DNA of 64,000 nucleotides, from positions 248,001-312,000 of the forward strand of contig NZ_MWZD01000013.1 of assembly GCF_002982315.1 (NCBI RefSeq), given 5' to 3'. Origin of the DNA: Leucobacter massiliensis. Its GTDB lineage: Bacteria; Actinomycetota; Actinomycetes; Actinomycetales; Microbacteriaceae. Below are positions 19,371-26,219 of the stretch, one piece after another. The translations under genes were made by a program, and so were the position numbers. The notes under the pieces are model-generated. The model saw only the letters and a list, made by a program, of their open reading frames with translations. It had not been told where the DNA came from and did not search any database. The stretch's first letter is position 1. Each line of letters starts with the position of its first letter.

Positions 19371-20189
19371 ATGACTCGGATCGATGACGAGGCGCAGGCC
19401 CGCGAGCGGGAGCGGGCGCGACGAGCGGCTGACTGGCAGACGGACGCCCGCCGGGTGCGGCGCGTACGCGTCTTCCGCGACGCCGCGATCGACGAGACGC
19501 GCTGGCCCGCCACGATTCCCGCAGTGCGCGCATTCTTGCGCGTCGCAGGCGGCGAAGGCTGGGAGTTCTCGCCCGGGGTGACCTTCCTGGTGGGCGAGAA
19601 CGGATCGGGGAAGAGCACCCTGCTGGAAGGCATCGCCGAGGCGGTCGGTCTGCCGGCCGAGGGCGGCAGCACGAACGGGGGTCGCGCGAGCGCGGGCATC
19701 GAGTCGCCGCTCGGCGAGTGGCTGCGCGTCGAGCACGGTCTGGCCTCCTCGCGGTGGGGCTTCTTCCTGCGGGCCGAGACGATGCACGGCTACTACTCCT
19801 ATCTCGAAGATCTCGCCGAGTTCGGGAGCCCGGATCCGAGCTATCACCGCATGAGCCACGGCGAGTCCTTCAACACGATCCTGTCGGAGAAGCTCGATCC
19901 CGAGCGCTTCGTGACCGGTCTTGCGCTGCTCGACGAGCCCGAGGCGGGTCTCTCCTTCACCTCGCTGCTGAGCTGGCTCTCAGCCCTCGACCGTATGCGT
20001 GCCCGCGGCACCCAGGTGATCTGCGCCACGCACTCGCCGATCCTCACCTCACTCCCCGGTGCCACGATCCTCGAACTCGGCGACTGGGGCATCCGCGAGG
20101 CTGCATGGGGGGAACTCCAGCTCGTCGATCATCACTGCCGCTTTCTCGACGCTCCCGAGCGCTACTTACGCCACCTCCTCGCGGAATAG
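19371..20189 (+). CDS. AAA/ABC-type ATPase (predicted, soluble)
   Basis: 272 aa single ATPase with Walker A GENGSGKST (about residues 76-84), an SHGES signature, Walker B LALLDEPEAGLS and the H-loop ATHSPI. This is the plan of the YhaN/COG3910-like predicted ATPases rather than a transporter subunit; no coiled coil or membrane segment. Role unknown. TAGCCT (19359-19364) lies 6 nt before the ATG, indicating a leaderless message. It is divergent from thrS and convergent with the oxidoreductase. Confidence 0.8.
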   Translation: MTRIDDEAQARERERARRAADWQTDARRVRRVRVFRDAAIDETRWPATIPAVRAFLRVAGGEGWEFSPGVTFLVGENGSGKSTLLEGIAEAVGLPAEGGSTNGGRASAGIESPLGEWLRVEHGLASSRWGFFLRAETMHGYYSYLEDLAEFGSPDPSYHRMSHGESFNTILSEKLDPERFVTGLALLDEPEAGLSFTSLLSWLSALDRMRARGTQVICATHSPILTSLPGATILELGDWGIREAAWGELQLVDHHCRFLDAPERYLRHLLAE

Positions 20190-20246
20190 GGCGCGCATCA
20201 CCCCCGCCCAGGTGACGCGCGCCCTCCTCGCGCCGAGCGTTCCGGC

Positions 20247-21272
20247 TCAGCTCTCCAGATCGGCGATGCGCACGAGCATCTTGCCGGTGTTGGCGCCCCG
20301 CATCATGTCGAGGAAGGCATCGACCGCGTGGTCGATGCCGTCGACGATCGTCTCGTCGTAGGCGATCTCGCCCGCCGCGAACCAGGCCGCCATCTTCTCC
20401 TGGAACTCGGGCGCCAGCTGCACGTAGCGGCCCAGGGTGAAGCCGCGCAGGGTGAGCGCGCGCGTGATGATGTTCGCCATGTTGTCGGGCCCGGCGGGCT
20501 TCTCGGTCGTGTTGTAGCCCGCGATCGCACCGCAGAGCGCGATCCGCCCGCCGTCGTTCATCACATCGAGGGCCGCTTCCAGGTGGTCGCCGCCCACATT
20601 GTCGAAGAAGACGTCGATGCCTTCGGGGGCGATCTCGGCGAGCTGCTCGCGGACGGGGGCGTCCTTGTAGTTGAATGCTGCGTCGTAGCCGTACTTCTCG
20701 GTGAGCAGGGCGACCTTCTCGGCCGATCCGGCCGAGCCGATCACGCGCTTGGCGCCGAGCAGCCGCGCGATCTGGCCCGCCGCCGTGCCGACGGCCCCGG
20801 CTGCGCCCGAGACGAACACCGTGTCGCCCTCGCGCATCCCGGCCACCGCCGTGAGGCCGACGTATCCCGTCATCCCGGTCATGCCGAGGATGCCCAGCCG
20901 CACCGAGAGCGGCACGCCCGGCAGTTCAGGAACGGCGCGGAAGGCGGAGGCGTCCGCCTGAGCGATGTCGCGCCAGCCGAGGTCGTGCTGGACAAGCGTG
21001 CCCACCGGCAACTGCTCGGCAGCGGACTCGATGACGCGGCCGATCGCTCCGCCGGTCATCGTCTCTCCGAGCGCGAAGGGCGGGGTGTAGCTCTTCACGT
21101 CGTTCATGCGGCCCCGCATGTAGGGGTCGACGGAGATGTACGCGTTCTGCACGCGCACCTCGCCGGGCCGGAGGTCGCCGTACTCGACGGTGGCCGTGCG
21201 GAAGTCGTCATGCGTGGGCCAGCCCTGCGGACGGGCTGCGAGCTGGATCTGGGTGCTGGTGGTCTGCGACAT
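20247..21272 (-). CDS. NADP-dependent oxidoreductase, MDR family (CurA/LTB4DH-like)
   Basis: 341 aa zinc-independent medium-chain reductase that would reduce enones or related alkenals with NADPH. SVDPYMRGRM (about residues 48-57) and the nucleotide-binding VFVSGAAGAVGTAAGQIA are typical, and FDNVGGDHLEAAL is the family motif. ATG at 21272 follows AAGGCAG. Downstream of DUF1304 in the same direction but 158 nt away. Substrate not determinable. Confidence 0.88.
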   Translation of the reverse strand: MSQTTSTQIQLAARPQGWPTHDDFRTATVEYGDLRPGEVRVQNAYISVDPYMRGRMNDVKSYTPPFALGETMTGGAIGRVIESAAEQLPVGTLVQHDLGWRDIAQADASAFRAVPELPGVPLSVRLGILGMTGMTGYVGLTAVAGMREGDTVFVSGAAGAVGTAAGQIARLLGAKRVIGSAGSAEKVALLTEKYGYDAAFNYKDAPVREQLAEIAPEGIDVFFDNVGGDHLEAALDVMNDGGRIALCGAIAGYNTTEKPAGPDNMANIITRALTLRGFTLGRYVQLAPEFQEKMAAWFAAGEIAYDETIVDGIDHAVDAFLDMMRGANTGKMLVRIADLES

Positions 21273-21430
21273 GGAGCTGCCTTTTCGGGTCGGGGATCCG
21301 GGTGTGGATCCGTGGGAATCGGGGTCTGATTCGGATGATGTGCCGGGCCGACCGGCTCCCGGAGCGGTGCCGGAGCCGTCGACCGTCCTGGCTCAGCGCG
21401 GAGCGGCCGTTGATACGGGTGGTGACGGCG

Positions 21431-21820
21431 TCAGAGCGCGAGCCCGATCGCGAGCGTGATCACCGCGAGCGCGGGGATGACGCCCTGCTTGAGCGCGGCA
21501 GAGGCCTTGTCCGGGCTGGAGAGCAGCAGGACGAGCGCTGCGGCGGTCATGGATCCCGCTCCTGTGAACACGAGCGTGGCGCCGATGACCGGCTGAGCGG
21601 CGAGGAAGAAGACGATGCCGAGAGCCACCGTGATCGCGAGGAACAGGTTGTAGAAGCCCTGGTTGAACGCGAGCGCCTGCTGGCTCCGGGCCTGCTCGAC
21701 GGTGCCGGTCCCGAACACGGCGCGGGCGCGCTCGCCGGTCCACGCGATGGACTCGAGAGTGAAGATGAAGACGTGCAGCAGCGCGGCGAGGCCGGCCAGC
21801 ACGAGACTCACGACGATCAT
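21431..21820 (-). CDS. DUF1304 family membrane protein
   Basis: 129 aa with four predicted membrane helices. ESIAWT and FNQGFYNLFLA are hallmarks of DUF1304. Function unknown. It is transcribed divergently from a TetR regulator with a palindromic operator between them, so it is the likely target of that regulator. Confidence 0.85.
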   Translation of the reverse strand: MIVVSLVLAGLAALLHVFIFTLESIAWTGERARAVFGTGTVEQARSQQALAFNQGFYNLFLAITVALGIVFFLAAQPVIGATLVFTGAGSMTAAALVLLLSSPDKASAALKQGVIPALAVITLAIGLAL

Positions 21821-21864
21821 GGTGTACTCCCCCGTTTCCGCGTCTGCACGCGGCTATTGTGTAT

Positions 21865-21894
21865 TGGTCGTTCTAGAATATACTGGAACGGTCA
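21865..21894. promoter_or_regulatory. Palindromic operator between DUF1304 and the TetR gene
   Basis: Two 12-nt half-sites, TGGTCGTTCTAG (21865-21876) and CTGGAACGGTCA (21883-21894), pair at 9 of 12 positions around a 6-nt AT spacer. On the minus strand it overlaps a possible promoter TTTACG-17-TATTCT. This is the expected autoregulatory layout for a TetR repressor. Confidence 0.7.
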
Positions 21895-21916
21895 GTTCGT
21901 AAAGCGGGAGGCTCAG

Positions 21917-22495
21917 ATGGGGCGGATCCAGACCTTCGACACCGTCGATGCGGTGCGCGCGGCCCGAGCCGTCTTCTGGGAGCACGGCTTCGAGGGAGCT
22001 TCGCTTCCGGAGCTGGAGCGGGCGACCGGTGTGGGACGATCCAGCATCTATCACGCCTTCGGCTCGAAGCGCGGCCTCTTCGACGCGGCGGTGCAGAGCT
22101 ACCTGGACGAGGTCATCCGCCCGCGTCTGCGCCCGCTCACCGTCGCACCGGTGCAGGCCGGCGCGCTCGAGGAGTACCTGAGTGGCCTGCGCACCGCGCT
22201 GCTCGCGCAGGGCACGCTGCCCGCGACGAGCGGGTGCATGCTCGTCAACTCGGCCGGGGCGCCCATCGGGCACGACGAGGCCGTCGCGCACACCATCGCC
22301 GCGTACCGCACCGAGCTGCGGGACGCCATGCTCGCGGGAGTGCGCGCCCGGCTGCCGCAGCTCGACCCGGCAGAGCAGGAGACGCTCGCGGACAGCTGCG
22401 CCGGACTCGTCATCGCCGCCTTCGCGCTCGTGCGCGTCGACCCCGAACAGTCCGCGCGCTCGATCGACACCGCCCTCGCCCTGCTGCGCCGCTAA
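21917..22495 (+). CDS. TetR/AcrR family transcriptional regulator
   Basis: 192 aa with an N-terminal helix-turn-helix (ELERATGVGRSSIYHAFGSKRGLF, about residues 31-54) and a C-terminal ligand-binding domain. GGGAGG precedes the ATG at 21917; the longer open frame upstream overlaps the DUF1304 gene and is not coding. It probably represses itself and DUF1304 through the palindrome at 21865-21894. Confidence 0.9.
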   Translation: MGRIQTFDTVDAVRAARAVFWEHGFEGASLPELERATGVGRSSIYHAFGSKRGLFDAAVQSYLDEVIRPRLRPLTVAPVQAGALEEYLSGLRTALLAQGTLPATSGCMLVNSAGAPIGHDEAVAHTIAAYRTELRDAMLAGVRARLPQLDPAEQETLADSCAGLVIAAFALVRVDPEQSARSIDTALALLRR

Positions 22496-22505
22496 TCCGA
22501 AACAA

Positions 22506-22534
22506 GAGAACCCCCGGCGGAGCCAGGGGTTCTC
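22506..22534. terminator. Bidirectional terminator between TetR gene and tRNA-Val(CAC)
   Basis: A 9-bp perfect stem (22506-22514 with 22526-22534) encloses an 11-nt loop. It is placed to end both the rightward TetR transcript and the leftward tRNA-Val transcript. Confidence 0.7.
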
Positions 22535-22538
22535 GGAG

Positions 22539-22611
22539 TGGGCGATACCAGACTCGAACTGATGACCTCTTCCGTGTGAAGGAAGCGCGCTACCAACTGC
22601 GCCAATCGCCC
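22539..22611 (-). tRNA. tRNA-Val (anticodon CAC)
   Basis: A 73-nt cloverleaf with acceptor GGGCGAT/ATCGCCC, anticodon loop TTCACAC (CAC) and T-loop AGTTCGAGTCT. Confidence 0.94.
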
Positions 22612-22712
22612 TCAGGCGGATCACCGATCCGCACTGCCTCAACGATCATACACGGAACGACGGACACCGAGGCGCACCTCCCCGACTGCGCCGTCATCTC
22701 AATGGACTCGGA

Positions 22713-23732
22713 TCACTCGTCCGGGCGTGTCGTCACCGGAGCGAGCTCACTGTTGAGCTGCTGCTCGAGCTCAGAGCTCACCTCGCTCAGCGCCGCGAGC
22801 TGCTCACGCAGTGCGTTGTAGCGGTCGATATCGGCCTGCAAGCCCTCCAGCACCTCCTCGAGCTCGCCCCGCCGCGCATCCAGCTCCGAGCGGATCCGCT
22901 CGAACTCCTCCGGATCGTCGGCGAACTCCGCCCGCCCGTTCCGAGCCGCGAAATCGTTCGCCTCCGCGTTGAACTCATCCACGGCGACGTCATAGTCCGC
23001 CTTCCGGCGCTCCACCTCTTCCCGGAGCGCCGACATCTCCTCCTGCAGCTCATCAGCCCGATCCTGCAGTGCCACGAACACCGAGTGATACTCGACAAAG
23101 CGATCCACCAGGGCATCGCGATCAGACAGCCACCGGCCGAAATGCTCCTCCAGCCAGGGCGGCAGCTCCCGCACCTCCGTGCCCAGCACCGAATGCAGCT
23201 CATTCGCGAAGGCCCCGTCGGAGAGATGCTCGTAGACGGACATGCGCTCACGCAGCTCAGGGTCGTCTTCCGCCAGCCGCTCATACTCGCGCCGCAGCCG
23301 CTCAGCGAGCGCGGTCCGGTCGCCCTCCCCCAGGCGCCCATACGCCGCGTGGAGCAGCTCGTGCGCGGCCGTCACCTCGACGATCCCGTCGATCCGCTCG
23401 TCCCTCACCTCGAACAGGTGAATCCGGTCCTCCTTGTAGCAACCGAGGACGTGGCCCTGCTCGGCATGGTCGACACCCGCGCAGCGGTCGTTGAACTCCG
23501 TGCCGGCATCCACCGTGGGCCGCGTCGCCAGAAAGATCCGGTCTCCGGCATCCGTCAACGACAGATCCTCCCGGAGCTGCTCGACACGGGGCGTCGGCTC
23601 ATAGCCCAAGCCCGAGAAATGATCCCGGATCTCCTGACGGTGCATCACCGCCACGATCACCGCCGCCGCAAGCACGAGCACCACAGACGCAGCGAGAAGC
23701 TGCGTCACTCTCCCCCGGGCCCGCGACGCCAT
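22713..23732 (-). CDS. Membrane-anchored protein with HExxH motif and coiled coil
   Basis: 339 aa. One N-terminal membrane helix (about residues 11-30) would place the rest outside the cell. The extracytoplasmic part holds C84 and C98, a zincin-type H124-E-L-L-H128 motif followed by AAYG, and a Glu/Arg-rich coiled coil from about residue 205 to 325. This suggests a surface metallopeptidase-like protein, but I do not see a clear third zinc ligand and do not recognise the family. TACGGT lies 6 nt before the ATG, so it is probably leaderless. Confidence 0.7.
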   Translation of the reverse strand: MASRARGRVTQLLAASVVLVLAAAVIVAVMHRQEIRDHFSGLGYEPTPRVEQLREDLSLTDAGDRIFLATRPTVDAGTEFNDRCAGVDHAEQGHVLGCYKEDRIHLFEVRDERIDGIVEVTAAHELLHAAYGRLGEGDRTALAERLRREYERLAEDDPELRERMSVYEHLSDGAFANELHSVLGTEVRELPPWLEEHFGRWLSDRDALVDRFVEYHSVFVALQDRADELQEEMSALREEVERRKADYDVAVDEFNAEANDFAARNGRAEFADDPEEFERIRSELDARRGELEEVLEGLQADIDRYNALREQLAALSEVSSELEQQLNSELAPVTTRPDE

Positions 23733-23905
23733 GTCTCTACCGTAATGGTCCCGTGGCGATTGAGCACGAACCCGGCCCCCATCGCGAGCTCAATCTGCGG
23801 GAAAGCGGCATCGCGCCCGGCGGCGCGCCCGGGCGACCGGCACTGATTTGCGCCCGGCAAGCGACCACCCCTATAGTTATTCAGGTCGCGGCAACGCGGC
23901 AGAAT

Positions 23906-23978
23906 GCGGATGTAGCGCAGTTGGTAGCGCATCACCTTGCCAAGGTGAGGGTCGCGAGTTCGAGTCTCGTCATCCGCT
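23906..23978 (+). tRNA. tRNA-Gly (anticodon GCC)
   Basis: A 73-nt cloverleaf with acceptor GCGGATG/CATCCGC, anticodon loop TTGCCAA (GCC) and T-loop AGTTCGAGTCT. CCA is encoded at 23979-23981. Confidence 0.95.
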
Positions 23979-24026
23979 CCAGTGGCCGAGTTCATCTCGG
24001 CCGCTTGTAGTGTCAACCACTACTAC

Positions 24027-24097
24027 GGTGGCGTGGCCGAGAGGCGAGGCAGCGGCCTGCAAAGCCGTATACACGGGTTCGAATCCCGTCGCCACCT
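24027..24097 (+). tRNA. tRNA-Cys (anticodon GCA)
   Basis: A 71-nt cloverleaf with acceptor GGTGGCG/CGCCACC, anticodon loop CTGCAAA (GCA) and T-loop GGTTCGAATCC. It lies between tRNA-Gly and tRNA-Val and is likely co-transcribed with both. Confidence 0.95.
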
Positions 24098-24124
24098 CGC
24101 CTCATAATTGAATAGCCTTCACAG

Positions 24125-24196
24125 GCGCGATTGGCGCAGCGGTAGCGCGCTTCCCTGACACGGAAGAGGTCACTGGTTCGATCCCAGTATCGCGCA
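24125..24196 (+). tRNA. tRNA-Val (anticodon GAC), integration target
   Basis: A 72-nt cloverleaf with acceptor GCGCGAT/ATCGCGC, anticodon loop CTGACAC (GAC) and T-loop GGTTCGATCCC. Its last 20 nt are part of the att site of the element that starts here, so the tRNA remains intact after integration. Confidence 0.96.
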
Positions 24197-24197
24197 C
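24177..24197 (+). other. Left attachment site (attL)
   Basis: 21 bp from TTCGATCCC through ATCGCGCAC, covering the T-arm and acceptor 3' strand of tRNA-Val(GAC), recur exactly at 30828-30848 with unrelated flanks. Confidence 0.92.
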
Positions 24198-24202
24198 AGA
24201 GA

Positions 24203-24232
24203 GAAACCCCTGGTAAACCAGGGGTTTTCTTC
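24203..24232 (+). terminator. Element-supplied terminator after tRNA-Val(GAC)
   Basis: A perfect 10-bp stem (24204-24213 with 24218-24227), loop TAAA, followed by TCTTCG. It lies inside the element just after attL. After attR no comparable hairpin is seen, so the element provides the terminator for the tRNA cluster it occupies. Confidence 0.85.
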
Positions 24233-24257
24233 GTTTCGGGGCACTGTTTGCAGCTCG

Positions 24258-24322
24258 CGTGGTACCTCCGTGGTACCCACGAATCGGGCGGGTGACCCTA
24301 GTTGCGCCAACAAGGGTCACCC
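24258..24322. promoter_or_regulatory. Left-end recombination sites of the element
   Basis: Two CGTGGTACC copies, 11 bp apart (24258-24266, 24269-24277), are followed by a palindrome at 24290-24322 (GGTGACCCTAGTTG, 3-nt centre, 13 of 14 pairing). The same two modules occur at the right end (30687-30756). They resemble arm-type integrase or excisionase sites. The assignment is inference from position and symmetry. Confidence 0.6.
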
Positions 24323-24484
24323 GGTAGCGTTGTCTTCAGGCGCTAACTCTCACCCCGCCGCCGCAAGGCGAGTAGGCCGCAAGGTTGACAGACTCAGGGT
24401 GACGCCTCTCGATAAAGTTCCGCTTGACCCCCAGAGACAGGCATCCAGGTAAAGGCTCCGGCCTTTTGCTCGAAGGATGCACTC

Positions 24485-24712
24485 GTGGCTACTGTCAAGA
24501 CTTCTCGGACCAAGGTCCGCACCGCTGATAGCGATCAGCTCACCCGCACGATCACGGACACCGCGACGCGGCTCGGTGTAAGCCACAAGACCGTCAGGCG
24601 GATGATCGACGAAGGCCGTCTGAAGACCGTTCGCCCTCTCGGCGCTGGTCGCGGCCGCCTGGTTCTCGTGACCGAGGACTCCATCCGGGCGCTGCTGGCA
24701 ACCGCCGCCTGA
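24485..24712 (+). CDS. Excisionase-like helix-turn-helix protein
   Basis: 75 aa from GTG at 24485, with GAAGGA 9 nt upstream. The centre reads DTATRLGVSHKTVRRMIDEGRL, a MerR-like/HTH_17 DNA-binding fold typical of excisionases and small regulators of actinobacterial integrative elements, ending with the wing-like GAGRGRLVLVTEDSIRALL. It is the first gene after attL, close to the left-end repeats, consistent with a role in excision or in control of rep. Confidence 0.75.
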   Translation: MATVKTSRTKVRTADSDQLTRTITDTATRLGVSHKTVRRMIDEGRLKTVRPLGAGRGRLVLVTEDSIRALLATAA

Positions 24713-24725
24713 CCCCCGCAAGAGC

Positions 24726-24743
24726 CGTCTCAACGAAGAGACG
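24726..24743 (+). other. Small hairpin upstream of rep
   Basis: CGTCTC/GAGACG with loop AACGAA lies 60 nt before the rep start. It could be a terminator for the excisionase gene or a nick-site hairpin; neither can be decided from sequence. Confidence 0.4.
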
Positions 24744-24802
24744 ACCCTCGCGGTATCCGGGCGTTGGCAGCGCACCGGGCGAGTGTCGTCAGAAAGATTC
24801 CT

Positions 24803-25489
24803 ATGACCAAGAATACCAGGGGCCCGCGATACGCGGGGTTCCGTCTGACTGTTCCCGCCGACCTCGCGACGCCCGCAGACGTGGCAGGCGTGCTCGATCC
24901 GCAGCGCACGGTGCACGACTACGCCGTCGGCCTGCACGACCGCGACAGCGCAGCGCCGCACACCCAGGGTGCCATGCTGTGCCCGACGCGGGTCGCGCTC
25001 CCCGAGATGCGTCGTCGGCTCTCGCGCGGTCTCGACCTCGCCGCCGATCTGATCGACCTCGACCCTCTGGTCGCCGGTCGCGGCAGGAGCGCGCGTGACG
25101 CCTTCCTCGGGTTCGTGTCGTACCTTCCGCACGACGACGCCGGGCGGAAGACGCGCGGCAAGGCGCTCTATTCCCGCGCCTCGATCCTCGTGTCCGATCC
25201 GGGCATCTGGGATCAGGTCGACAAGTGGCGCGAGCGCCAGGCCCGGGCCTCGAAGTTGGCTCGCCCCCTCGACGAGGCCGAGACGGTCGAGCTGATGCTC
25301 ATGTACGCGCACACCGACCCGGACACCGTCATGATGCGCGAGCCGCTGTTGTGGCGCGCGCCCGGTAACCGCGCCCGGTTCACGCGGGCGTACTCGGATC
25401 GCGCCGCCGCCATTCATGGCGGCGAGGACATCCCCGGTCATCTTTTCGACAGGATGCCCGCCGATCTGGTGGAGCGGCTGACCGCCTGA
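24803..25489 (+). CDS. Putative rolling-circle replication initiator (Rep_2/HUH type)
   Basis: 228 aa from ATG at 24803 (MTKNTRGPRYAGF); AGAAAG precedes it. Features align in order with RepB of the pMV158 class: a hydrophobic strand (YAGFRLTVP, residues 10-18), LHDRD (H45, D48), then APHTQG at residues 51-56 where the HUH metal motif falls, and FVSYLPHDD with candidate nucleophile Y107, matching YLTH of RepB. Here the second metal histidine appears to be Gln (H53-T-Q55), as in CRESS-virus HLQG. No helicase domain follows. Alternative: a different nicking enzyme. Confidence 0.62.
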   Translation: MTKNTRGPRYAGFRLTVPADLATPADVAGVLDPQRTVHDYAVGLHDRDSAAPHTQGAMLCPTRVALPEMRRRLSRGLDLAADLIDLDPLVAGRGRSARDAFLGFVSYLPHDDAGRKTRGKALYSRASILVSDPGIWDQVDKWRERQARASKLARPLDEAETVELMLMYAHTDPDTVMMREPLLWRAPGNRARFTRAYSDRAAAIHGGEDIPGHLFDRMPADLVERLTA

Positions 25490-25546
25490 CCTACCCCCGG
25501 CTCGCCGTCGGCGGGCCGATCACCACACAACGAGAGGAGCCACACC

Positions 25547-25849
25547 GTGGCATCGAAGACCAGCAAGGATTTGTTCGCCGAGGCCGCCTCGGCGCAGAAG
25601 GCAGCGAAGCTCGCGGAGGCCCGCGAGTACGAGGCGTTCGGGCGCGAGATCGCGAAGCGGTTCGCCCCGGGCGTGAGGGGCGCGACCGACGCTATCGCAG
25701 CGTCGCGGATCGCCCTGGACGGGGTGACCGTCCCCGACGATTCGGCAGGGACCGTCTCGAGCGATTCGCACGAGACGGTCCCCCCGGATTCGGACGACGA
25801 GACCGACGCGCAGCCGTCGTTCTCGTCGGGCGGCTGGAGTCGGCAGTGA
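25547..25849 (+). CDS. Small hypothetical protein of the element
   Basis: 100 aa from GTG at 25547 with GAGAGGAG upstream. The first half is an Ala/Lys/Glu-rich helix (SKDLFAEAASAQKAAKLAEA); the last 45 residues are Ser/Asp-rich and probably disordered. No recognised domain. Its place between rep and the relaxase, just before the candidate oriT, would fit a relaxase accessory protein, but this is position only. Confidence 0.6.
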   Translation: MASKTSKDLFAEAASAQKAAKLAEAREYEAFGREIAKRFAPGVRGATDAIAASRIALDGVTVPDDSAGTVSSDSHETVPPDSDDETDAQPSFSSGGWSRQ

Positions 25850-26219
25850 CGCTGCCGACCCCCACGGAGAGCCCGCGACAGTCAACAGGCTGTCGCGGTG
25901 CTCGACGTGCTACGCGCGCCGCAGACGAGGCCCCGGTGGGCTGTCGTCTGGGGTGTGCGTCGAGGCCCGCCAGGGCCGAGGAGCCCCGCAGGGCGACCGA
26001 GACACTTTGGAGCGCAGCGAAAAAGTGTCCTAGGTCGTTAATGACACTCTTAGGCGCCTGGGGTAGCGAAGCGCGGGCCCCCAGGTGAGTAAGGGTGTCG
26101 CGGCGGCGCAGCGGATGGGGTAGCGCAGCGAGGGGCCCCGTGCGATGTGACGACGCGCGACAGCACGCTTCCCGATGTACCGGGGAGCGAGATGGAGCAC
26201 GCGAACGAAAGGAACTGAA
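25850..26219. other. Non-coding region with nested repeats, candidate oriT
   Basis: 370 nt without a supported gene, directly upstream of the relaxase. It contains inverted repeats GACACTTT/AAAGTGTC (26001-26008, 26022-26029) and AGTGTC/GACACT (26024-26029, 26043-26048), CCTGGGG/CCCCAGG (26057-26063, 26079-26085), and 14-bp direct repeats GGGGTAGCGxAGCG (26060-26073, 26117-26130). Such clustered repeats upstream of a mob gene are typical of oriT. Confidence 0.5.

Noticed and set aside
24015-24027. ACTACTACGG next to tRNA-Cys, resembling the pMV158 nick site TACTACGAC
   Set aside because: It lies outside the element boundaries, between tRNA genes, and has no flanking hairpin; chance similarity.
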